DNA from: Afipia sp.
Lineage (GTDB): Bacteria > Pseudomonadota > Alphaproteobacteria > Rhizobiales > Xanthobacteraceae
Assembly (NCBI GenBank): GCA_030652315.1
Contig: JAUSAX010000072.1
Span: 1 to 64,000, forward strand
Length of the DNA stretch: 64,000 nucleotides
Direction: 5' to 3'
Shown: piece after piece, positions 58,101-64,000 of the stretch
Position numbering within the stretch: position 1 is the stretch's first letter
Layout of the letters: every line of letters begins with the position of its first letter
Position numbers and translations under genes: made by a program
Notes under the pieces: model-generated
What the model saw: only the letters and a program-made list of their open reading frames with translations
Told to the model about the DNA's origin: nothing
The model's database searches: none

Positions 58101-58286
58101 GGTATCCGATACGGTTTGCGCGGACGCGCCCGGATATTGCGTGGTAACGATCACCGTCGGCGACGCCACCGGCGGGTATTCCGCGACAGGCAAGGTGGTG
58201 TAGGCGATCGCGCCGACAATCATCAGCACGATGGACAGCACCATGGCCAGGATGGGTTGGTTGATCGACAGACGGCCCAGATTCAT
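55116..58286 (-). CDS. RND multidrug efflux transporter (HAE-1 family)
   Basis: 1056 residues, the full RND length. N-terminus SINQPILAMVLSIVLMIVGAIAYTTLPVAEYP; proton-relay aspartates in the fourth membrane helix (VGIVVDDAIVVVENVERHL); the DNA ends in a typical FGMLGVTLFGLIFTPIFYILVRRLF helix. It exchanges protons for drugs or other hydrophobic compounds from the periplasm. It forms an operon with the membrane-fusion protein (ATGA overlap). No outer-membrane TolC-type gene is present here, so it must use one encoded elsewhere. Confidence 0.95.
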   Translation of the reverse strand: MNLGRLSINQPILAMVLSIVLMIVGAIAYTTLPVAEYPPVASPTVIVTTQYPGASAQTVSDTVATPIEQEINGVENMLSIYSQATSNGQLTITVEFKLGTDLDKAQVLVQNRVAIALPRLPTEVQRNGVVTRKDSPDLLMVVFMLSPDDTYDQLYISNYALRQVRDQLLRLDGIGDIQIFGARDYSMRLWLDPEKISTLGMTAGDVVTAIRAQNLQIAGGQIAEPPISDRAFQPNLTFTGRLKDPHQFENIIIKAGEDGRIVRLRDVARIELGALAYTTNSFLLKKSAVAMLVSQRPGSNALATAKNISDAMVRLKADFPPGLEYNIGYNPTEFIAESVNELIKTIYEAMILVVIVVLVFLQGWRPAIIPILAIPVSLIGTFAVMAALGFSVNNLTLFGLVLAVGIVVDDAIVVVENVERHLAAGLSRREAALLTMQEVGGALVSIALVLCAVFVPTAFLGGISGQFFQQFAVTIAVATAISCFCSLTLSPALASIILRPHEEKRPPASWNVIARGWGKFTGAFNRVFDRLSHSYGTAASFVIRHSVVMLLAYVALIASAVWLVVATPQGFIPAQDRGYVIVAVQLPGAASLARTTEVVREIERIALDTPGVVRVPSFAGLSGATRTQASNAAALFPVFEDPKIRLKEGLTANVITAELRKRLSSIEGAFVIVVPPPAVPGIGTGGGFTMNVQDRQGRGPELLAAATDELVNEARKAHGLTAVFSPFSANTPQVFVEIDRQKAQMLNVPVQNVTEAIETYFGSTYINDFNILGRSYRVVAQADLPFRRETTDLARLRTRNTAGDMVLLGSVVDFRDTSGPDRVARYNLYPAAELQGDTLPGTSSATAIETMRALAVQTLPSGFGFEWTDLSYQQVTGGNAGLYVFPICVLFVYLVLAAQYGSWTLPFAVILIVPMCLLAATIGVRIMGQDINILTQIGFVVLVGLAAKNAILIVEFARDIEREGRDQLEAVIEACRLRLRPILMTSFAFILGVLPLVISSGSGSEMRQAVGVAVFFGMLGVTLFGLIFTPIFYILVRRLFPGSVEMEPRTTESVPG

Positions 58287-59473
58287 GACTTGCCCCCGCC
58301 GGCCGGCTTCGGCGCATGCGGCGCGACCTTCGCTCCGATTCGCGCGCGCTGAAGTCCTTCGACGATCACGCGCTCATCAGGCGCAAGCCCTTCGCGGATG
58401 ACGCGCAAACCACCATCGATGGGTCCAAGGGTGACCGGTTTTGCTTCCACCGTATCGTCGCCCTTCACGACAAAGACGATCTTGCGGGATTGATCCGATG
58501 CAATCGCGGTGTCCGGCAGCAGCAGCGCTTCGTAGGGAGCGCTTCCGATGACGCGCACGCGGGCAAACTGCCCGGGCAGGATCGACAGGTCCTGATTTGG
58601 AACCAGCGCGCGGCCGCGCAGGGTTCCGGTGCCGACGTCGAGCCGATTGTCGAGGAAGTCCATCTCGCCCTCGCGCGAGGGCTTGGTTTCGCCGGACAGG
58701 ATGATCTGCACGGGGTTTGGCGTATCGCGCGAGCTTGGCCTCTTGCCCTCGAACCATAACCGGTTGTTTTTGAGATAGATCGATTCATCCATATCGAAAT
58801 AGACATGGATCGGATCGAGCGAGACGATCGAGGTCAGCAGCGTCGCCCCGCTCTCACTCCCCTGCACAAGGTTACCGACTGTCACCAGATGACGGCTGAC
58901 GCGGCCGTCGATCGGTGCCGTCACCTTGGTAAATTCTACATCAAGAAGCGCGCGCTTCAGGGCCCCCTCCGCCTGCATGGTAGCCGCTTGCGCCGCAGAC
59001 AGCGCCTGGCGACGCTGATCCACAACGCTCTCGGAGACGGCTGACGTCTTAACTAGCGTTTCAGCTCGCGCCAACTCCCGCTCGGCCAGATCGACCTTCG
59101 CTTTGGCGTCAGCCAGCTGACCCTGCGCCTGCTCTGCCGTGGCCTGATACTGCCGCGGATCGATCACGTAAAGCAGATCGCCGGTCTTGACGAAGGCGCC
59201 ATCCTTGAATTCGATACTCGTCACAAAGCCGGTCACACGCGCCCGGATCTGAACCTGCTGGATAGCTTCGAACCGGCCGGTGAACTCGTCCCAGTCCGTT
59301 ACAGTCCGCTTGGTTGGTTGAGCGACCGTGACAGGCGGCGCACTGGCTGCGGGTTGTTGCGCCGGCTTATCGCAGGCGGTTAAAACTGACCCGACGGAAA
59401 TTGCGACAAACACCAGAAGTGACTTGTTTCGTCCGGAGCGCCAGAAACCATTAGGGATCACATGTGATCTCAT
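58283..59473 (-). CDS. RND efflux membrane-fusion (periplasmic adaptor) protein
   Basis: 396 residues. An N-terminal signal ends in a lipobox-like LTAC (cysteine near residue 34), so it is probably a lipoprotein. Then come the lipoyl half-motifs (VQIRARVTGFVTSIEFKDGAFVKTGDLLYVID and VTAPIDGRVSRHLVTVGNLVQ) around a helical hairpin (residues about 108-170) and the beta-barrel domain. It links the RND pump to an outer-membrane channel. It is divergent from the GntR gene at 59675, a candidate regulator. Confidence 0.92.
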   Translation of the reverse strand: MRSHVIPNGFWRSGRNKSLLVFVAISVGSVLTACDKPAQQPAASAPPVTVAQPTKRTVTDWDEFTGRFEAIQQVQIRARVTGFVTSIEFKDGAFVKTGDLLYVIDPRQYQATAEQAQGQLADAKAKVDLAERELARAETLVKTSAVSESVVDQRRQALSAAQAATMQAEGALKRALLDVEFTKVTAPIDGRVSRHLVTVGNLVQGSESGATLLTSIVSLDPIHVYFDMDESIYLKNNRLWFEGKRPSSRDTPNPVQIILSGETKPSREGEMDFLDNRLDVGTGTLRGRALVPNQDLSILPGQFARVRVIGSAPYEALLLPDTAIASDQSRKIVFVVKGDDTVEAKPVTLGPIDGGLRVIREGLAPDERVIVEGLQRARIGAKVAPHAPKPAGGGKS

Positions 59474-59674
59474 AACAGAGCTCCCTCATCGCCACTCGAA
59501 CAGTGCTTTCATTCCTGTCGAACGCACACGTTATCGCGCATTGATGAACATCGCCAGTGTCCTAAATCGTCCAGCGATTTTGCCGCAGCCACTCATTTTC
59601 CGATTAGAGACGATCTTACTACTCCGCGCCGTCTTCCCACACCCGGGTTCTTGTCATTGATATACTACGAATAT

Positions 59675-60403
59675 ATGCTTGGGTTGATTGAGCGAGTTCT
59701 TGCCAATGGTGATGGATTGAAATCCAAGAAGGCTTCAAAGCGTGGAACCCAGAACCCAGAGATCGATGACGGTACGCTGACCGATCGTGCCTATCGCGAA
59801 CTCGAGGAAATGATCGTCACCTTACAGTTGCCGCCAGCCACCGTGCTGTCAGAGCACACGCTTGCAACAAAGCTTAAGATTGGGCGCACCCCTATTCGGG
59901 AAGCGCTCCAGCGTCTCGCGAGGGACGGTCTCGTGGTCATCATGCCGAGACGGGGCATTATGGTCTCGGAAATCAATCTCCGGCTGCAACTGCGGCTGCT
60001 CGAAGTTCGCCGCGAACTTGAGCGGCTGATGGCGAGGCTGGCAGCCGAGCGCGCTACCCCGGAAGAACGTCAGGAGTTTGCGGAAGTCGCGAAGGGCATG
60101 CTCGCGGCTGCGGCCCAGGCAGACGACATCGAATTCATGCGGCTTGATCAGCGATTCAACCTGCTGATCGCAACGACAGCACGCAACGAGTTCGCCCGGC
60201 GCTCGATGGGACTGATGAACGCTCTCTCCCGCCGCTTCTGGTATCAGCACTATCAGGAGGTTGCGGATCTGCCCCTGGCTGCCAAGCTTCATGCCGCCGT
60301 TGCAGAGGCTGTCGCGGGAAAGAAGCCGAAGATGGCCGCTTCCGCTTCAGACAAGCTGATCGACTATATCGAGGATTTCGCACGCAAGACGCTCGACACG
60401 TAA
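59675..60403 (+). CDS. GntR-family (FCD) regulator with altered metal ligands
   Basis: 242 residues. The winged helix is TLTDRAYRELEEMIVTLQL...LSEHTLATKLKIGRTPIREALQRLARDGLVVIMPRRGIMV, the FadR/GntR consensus. The C-terminal FCD domain lacks two usual metal ligands: DxxFH reads DQRFN, and the last-helix HL reads DKLID. I chose ATG 59675 over the TTG at 59651; no clear ribosome site exists. It is divergent from the efflux genes and convergent with the alcohol dehydrogenase, so its target is uncertain. Confidence 0.85.
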   Translation: MLGLIERVLANGDGLKSKKASKRGTQNPEIDDGTLTDRAYRELEEMIVTLQLPPATVLSEHTLATKLKIGRTPIREALQRLARDGLVVIMPRRGIMVSEINLRLQLRLLEVRRELERLMARLAAERATPEERQEFAEVAKGMLAAAAQADDIEFMRLDQRFNLLIATTARNEFARRSMGLMNALSRRFWYQHYQEVADLPLAAKLHAAVAEAVAGKKPKMAASASDKLIDYIEDFARKTLDT

Positions 60404-60465
60404 CCGGTAATCTACCGTTACCACGAATTCCGATGATCCTTGCGGGAGGCCAAACGGCTACCGCT

Positions 60466-61578
60466 TCAATCAAACACCACAACACTGCGAATGGCTTCGC
60501 CACGCTTCAGCGCGTCAAAGCCCTCGTTGATCTCTTCAAGAGAAATACGCCGTGAAATCAATTCGTCCAGCATCAGCGACCCATCAAGATAGGCCTGTGC
60601 CAGCATCGGAAAATCACGGCGTGGCCGGGCATTCCCATAACTGACGCGCCGAATGCGCTTTTCCTGCATCAGCGATCCCCAGCGGAACGATATATCCTGC
60701 TGAACATCGACTTTACCCAGCCAGATTACGTGACCACCAGGCCGAACGGCCTCGGTCGTAACGCGAAACGCCGCCGGGCTTCCGGCTGATTCGATCACAA
60801 CATCCACACCACGCCCGCGCGTCTCGTGCTTTGCCGCCGCGACAGGATCCTCGTTCGAGGCGTTGACGGTGCTGGACGCTCCCATCGTTGTCGCTAGCGC
60901 GAGCTTTGCGGGATCGAGATCCACGGCGATGATCGCACCTGCCCCCGCCAGACGCGCACCTTGCACCGCCGCCAGTCCGACAGCACCGCAGCCGATCACC
61001 ATCACCGTATCGCCATATGCAATTGCGCCAAGATTGAGCGCAGCGCCAACGCCCGTCATCACACCGCAGCCGATCAGACAGGCACGATCGAAAGGAATGT
61101 CCTTTGGCACCGGGATCGCCTGTTGATCGGGCACGATGCAGTATTCGCCGAACGATCCAAGAAACATCAACTGCTGAAGATTGCGCCCATCCGTCAGCGT
61201 TGCCCGGCTCTCGCCGTCGAAGGATCGCGCCTTTGGTCCTTCGCCAAGGTACTCTTCGCACAGTATCGGCAGATCCCGATCGCAATAGAAACAATGGCCG
61301 CAGTGCGGATTCCACGACAGGATAACGTGATCGCCCTTTTTGACCCCTCGCGCCGCAGGTCCAACCTCTTCGACAATGCCGGCCGCCTCGTGACCGAGCA
61401 CGATCGGCAACGGGAAGCGCAACGATCCTTCGATCACCTCGAGGTCCGTGTGGCACAATCCGGCAGCGCGGATGCGCACAAGAACATCTGTCGGCTTCAA
61501 TGCGGATGCAGTAACCGTCTCAATCACAAGCGGCGTTTTCGCAGCATGAAGAACAGCCGCACGGTATTGAAGCGGCAT
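60466..61578 (-). CDS. Zinc-dependent alcohol dehydrogenase (class III-like)
   Basis: 370 residues. Catalytic zinc ligands: Cys in GLCHTDLEVIEG, GHEAAGIVEEVG, and Cys in LIGCGVMTG. The structural zinc site is CGHCFYCDRDLPILC. The NAD motif is GCGAVGLAAVQGA. The class III resemblance is in overall layout and the LGEGPKARSFDG stretch; the usual glutathione-formaldehyde residues cannot be confirmed by eye. It abuts the DUF6166 gene (TAGATG) and would be cotranscribed with the third Liv system. Confidence 0.9.
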   Translation of the reverse strand: MPLQYRAAVLHAAKTPLVIETVTASALKPTDVLVRIRAAGLCHTDLEVIEGSLRFPLPIVLGHEAAGIVEEVGPAARGVKKGDHVILSWNPHCGHCFYCDRDLPILCEEYLGEGPKARSFDGESRATLTDGRNLQQLMFLGSFGEYCIVPDQQAIPVPKDIPFDRACLIGCGVMTGVGAALNLGAIAYGDTVMVIGCGAVGLAAVQGARLAGAGAIIAVDLDPAKLALATTMGASSTVNASNEDPVAAAKHETRGRGVDVVIESAGSPAAFRVTTEAVRPGGHVIWLGKVDVQQDISFRWGSLMQEKRIRRVSYGNARPRRDFPMLAQAYLDGSLMLDELISRRISLEEINEGFDALKRGEAIRSVVVFD

Positions 61579-61899
61579 CTACGCGACCGCCTTACCGGGA
61601 TTTCCGTTGCCGAGCGCCGTGAGTGCAGCATCGATATCGGACGATGCCATCTCCCATTCGTTGCCAAAATTCGCTACTACGCTCCGCATGAACGGATCGA
61701 CCATCGTTTTCGCGGCGCCTGTATCGCCCAAATGGTCGACCAGCATCGCAAGCGCGAGCTGTCTCGGCTCCGGCCCTTCATAGCTCCACTCGAAGCCGTT
61801 TTTGGTGAACTCCGTGACATCCGTACGAGGATTCAGCGGCGCGCCATCGACAGTCACTTTCACGCCGTCGATTGTCCTGTCGCCTACATACCGCTTCAT
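61579..61899 (-). CDS. DUF6166-type small protein
   Basis: 106 residues, start ATG 61899 with AGGGGAGC upstream. Beginning MKRYVGDRTIDGVKVTVDGAPL, then NGFEWSYEGPEPRQLALAMLVDHLGDTGAAKTM: the pattern I know as DUF6166 (tyrosine-glycine start, F-x-W-x-Y-x-G, QLALA-x-L). No membrane segment. It lies between livF (37 bases) and the alcohol dehydrogenase gene (adjacent). Function unknown. Confidence 0.72.
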   Translation of the reverse strand: MKRYVGDRTIDGVKVTVDGAPLNPRTDVTEFTKNGFEWSYEGPEPRQLALAMLVDHLGDTGAAKTMVDPFMRSVVANFGNEWEMASSDIDAALTALGNGNPGKAVA

Positions 61900-61936
61900 A
61901 CTGCTCCCCTCATTCGTATCCGAGCCGAAAACTGTC

Positions 61937-62656
61937 CTAATGCGTCGCTTCGATCTCACCAGCGATCACACGCATCACATCGCGATCGCGATGCGCCTCG
62001 GCCAGCGTGCCGGAAAACATCAGTTCGCCACGTTCCAGCACGTAAAGACGATCGACATAGTCCGGAATGTGATGAACATTCGATTCTGCTATCAGCACAC
62101 CCTTGCCCATGGCACGGATCGAGGCGACGCCCTCAGCGATCAGGGGGATGATGGCCGGCGATAGCCCCTCAAACGGCTCATCCAGCAACAGCAACTTGGG
62201 ATCGAGTGTCAGCGCGCGGGCGATCGACACCATCTTGCGTTCGCCACCCGATAACTGCGCCCCGCCTCGCGCAAGGTACTGTCTTAACTTCGGGAAGACC
62301 GCATAGGCTTCCTCAATGCGCTCATTTGCGGGGCGGCCCGTCGGCCGTGTCCAGGTCGAGAGCTCGATATTCTCTGCGACCGTCAAATCGGCATAGACCT
62401 CGGATTCCTCCGGCGAGAAGCCGATGCCGCTCTGCGCAATCTTCCACGTCGGCAATTTCGTCAGGTCAGAGCCGTCAAAACTGATCTCACCCGACAGCGG
62501 GCGGCGATAGCCCATGATGCTGCGAAACGTCGTGGTTTTACCGGCTCCATTGCGGCCGACGAGACACACGAGTTCCCCTGCTGCGACGGACAGGCTGATT
62601 CCGTTCAGAATGCGACTGCCCTGAATATCCACTTTCACATTGGAGAGCTTGAGCAT
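61937..62656 (-). CDS. Liv-type ABC ATPase (LivF), third system
   Basis: 239 residues: Walker A GRNGAGKTT, signature LSGGERKMVSIARAL, Walker B LLLLDEPFEGLSP. The switch segment reads VLIAESNVHHI instead of the usual EQN/TH form. Its ATG shares a base with the livG stop. One of two ATPases of an importer that continues beyond the window. Confidence 0.88.
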   Translation of the reverse strand: MLKLSNVKVDIQGSRILNGISLSVAAGELVCLVGRNGAGKTTTFRSIMGYRRPLSGEISFDGSDLTKLPTWKIAQSGIGFSPEESEVYADLTVAENIELSTWTRPTGRPANERIEEAYAVFPKLRQYLARGGAQLSGGERKMVSIARALTLDPKLLLLDEPFEGLSPAIIPLIAEGVASIRAMGKGVLIAESNVHHIPDYVDRLYVLERGELMFSGTLAEAHRDRDVMRVIAGEIEATH

Positions 62657-63462
62657 CAGGACGCCCTCTTCAAGGTCGGCGGACGCGTTCCCACCACCGC
62701 TGAGATCATTGCTGGATCTGCAAAGAATTGATCGGGCGGCATATCGGCCAGAACCCGACCCTCCTGCAGAGCGACAATCCGATGCGAATAACGCGCGACC
62801 AGATCCATATCGTGCTCGACCTGAACGATGGCTCGCACACCTGCCGCCTTAGCCGCTGTGACAAGAACCTCCATGATAGAGTGCTTGTCTCCGGTAGAGA
62901 CACCGCTGGTCGGCTCGTCGAGCAGGATAACCTTGGGGTTGAGTGCGAAGGCGCTGGCAATATCCAGCAGCTTCTTCTCCCCCTGCGACAACGTCGATGC
63001 GACGGTATCCAGCTTGCCGCGGAGACCAAGGACCTCTGCGACACGCACCACATCCGCCTGGAGCTCGCTATCCTTCGACAGCGAACGAAATGGATTTGAG
63101 ATTCGCTGCAGTCGCGAGGCAACAGCAACCGCCAGGGTTTCGCGCACCGTCAGCGCCGGAAATATGTTCACAAGCTGAAAGGCACGCGACATGCCACGCC
63201 GGGCCAGTTCAACGGGTCCGACACCCGCAATGTCTTGACCGAGAAAACGGACCTCGCCCAGGGTGGGCCGCAAAAGACCCGTGACAACATTGACCAGCGT
63301 GGTTTTTCCGGCACCGTTAGGTCCGACGATCGAGACGAATTCACCATCATCGACGTGAAACGATACGTCATGCAGCGCTCTGAATGCCCCGTAGTGCTTG
63401 GAGACACCAATCGTTTCGAACAACCGCGCACTGGTGGCCGGGTTTCCGCTGTCCTGGTGCAT
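62656..63462 (-). CDS. Liv-type ABC ATPase (LivG), third system
   Basis: 268 residues: Walker A GPNGAGKTT, LivG hallmark GMSRAFQLVNIFPALTVRETL, signature LSQGEKKLLDIASAF (LSQGE, not LSGGQ), Walker B VILLDEPTSGVST, switch QVEHDMDLV. ATG 63462 overlaps the permease stop by one base (TGATG). Confidence 0.88.
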   Translation of the reverse strand: MHQDSGNPATSARLFETIGVSKHYGAFRALHDVSFHVDDGEFVSIVGPNGAGKTTLVNVVTGLLRPTLGEVRFLGQDIAGVGPVELARRGMSRAFQLVNIFPALTVRETLAVAVASRLQRISNPFRSLSKDSELQADVVRVAEVLGLRGKLDTVASTLSQGEKKLLDIASAFALNPKVILLDEPTSGVSTGDKHSIMEVLVTAAKAAGVRAIVQVEHDMDLVARYSHRIVALQEGRVLADMPPDQFFADPAMISAVVGTRPPTLKRAS

Positions 63463-64000
63463 CACCTGTCTCCTGCCTTGCGGGAAGCGAGCATCTCGAC
63501 GGCCCCCGACAGACCTTGCGGCAGGAAAATCACGAGCAGCACCAGCACGCCGCCCATCACGAAGCGCCAATACTGGGTGATGGCCATCACAAAGTCCTGC
63601 AGCAGCACAAATGCCAGCGCCCCGACGGCCGGACCGACAAAGGTCCCGCTTCCACCGAGAACCGCCATGAACACCAGATTGCCCGAGTGGGTCCAGTAAG
63701 CGAGTTCGGGATCGGCGAGACCCGTCGTAATCGCGAGAATGGTCCCGCCGATACCGCCATAAATCGCAGAGATCACGAATGCCGCAAGACGCATCCGGAA
63801 AATCTGCACACCGACGTAAGCGGCTTTGCCGGCGTTTTCGCGGATCGCTTTCAGATGCAGTCCGAATGGCGATTGGGTAATGCGCCACATGATCGCTCCC
63901 AGCACTGCGAGAAGCACGAGCACATAATAGTAAAATGGCCCGGTGAGAAACGCGGTCTTTCCGCCGCCCCATTCCATGCCGAACAGCAGCGGGCGCAGCA
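63462..64000 (-). CDS. Liv-type ABC permease (LivM), third system, partial
   Basis: The C-terminal 179 residues or so of a permease; the reading frame is open to the window edge (LRPLLFGMEWGGGKTAFL at the edge). Visible: QSPFGLHLKAIRENAGKAAYVGV (coupling loop), YGGIGGTILAITTGL, LGGSGTFVGPAVGALAFVLLQDF and the typical FLPQGLSGAVEML end. The remaining N-terminal part, LivH and the binding protein should lie to the right. Confidence 0.88.
   Translation of the reverse strand, partial: LRPLLFGMEWGGGKTAFLTGPFYYYVLVLLAVLGAIMWRITQSPFGLHLKAIRENAGKAAYVGVQIFRMRLAAFVISAIYGGIGGTILAITTGLADPELAYWTHSGNLVFMAVLGGSGTFVGPAVGALAFVLLQDFVMAITQYWRFVMGGVLVLLVIFLPQGLSGAVEMLASRKAGDR

Noticed and set aside
56652-58352. 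566-codon plus-strand frame opposite the RND pump
   Set aside because: Shadow of a conserved 1056-residue transporter; composition is not protein-like.

Overview
The window is GC-rich chromosomal DNA that reads as an alphaproteobacterium of the Bradyrhizobium/Afipia/Rhodopseudomonas group (Nitrobacteraceae). This is inferred from the two intergenic repeat types near the left end, a transaldolase-glucose-6-phosphate isomerase fusion, repeated branched-chain-type (Liv) ABC transporters and the general protein style. I see no rRNA, tRNA, CRISPR array, insertion sequence or prophage. I count 59 genes; one runs off the right edge.

Layout. 1-625: noncoding, palindromic repeats. 0.6-5.7 kb: sulfur-handling island (soxW, soxV, soxS, a SoxR/SqrR/BigR-type persulfide sensor, two YeeE/YedE transporters, a DsrE-like protein), with no sulfur-oxidising soxXYZABCD. 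5.9-12.4 kb: tal-pgi fusion; 3-hydroxyisobutyrate dehydrogenase-like and aldehyde dehydrogenase genes with a divergent LysR gene. 12.7-16.5 kb: PAS protein, two acyl-CoA dehydrogenases, an enoyl-CoA hydratase; then a Wzz-type protein. 18.0-25.7 kb: glycerol-3-phosphate-type ABC transporter, EEP phosphodiesterase, DeoR/GlpR regulator and Na/Pi cotransporter.

25.7-42.5 kb is the most interesting part: an apparent nicotinate catabolic cluster. NicA/NicB-like nicotinate hydroxylase (NicB carries three c-type haems), a 6-hydroxynicotinate reductase-like Fe-S protein and an enamidase-like amidohydrolase would take nicotinate to 6-hydroxynicotinate, then the tetrahydro-6-oxo compound, then 2-formylglutarate. 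This is the reductive route known from the anaerobe Eubacterium barkeri and, from memory, described biochemically in Azorhizobium, not the NicC/NicX route of Pseudomonas. The reductase gene heads a nine-gene run: an ApbE-like UPF0280 protein, two DUF1185 paralogues, a complete Liv-type importer and a MarR regulator at the end. Three near-identical GTATAC-centred palindromes lie at the promoters of the enamidase, the reductase operon and nicAB, pointing to one MarR regulon. Ferredoxin-NADP reductase is divergent from the enamidase gene, and nicotinate phosphoribosyltransferase follows nicB.

42.6-48.7 kb: a small DUF6489 protein; an AtzH-like protein, Baeyer-Villiger monooxygenase and esterase; a DUF4394 protein divergent from an ECF sigma/anti-sigma pair, with the same promoter motif on both sides. 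48.7-55.1 kb: a second Liv system with a RidA/CnbZ-like gene and a LysR regulator. 55.1-59.5 kb: RND efflux pump. 59.7-64.0 kb: GntR regulator, zinc alcohol dehydrogenase, DUF6166 protein and a third Liv system cut by the window edge.
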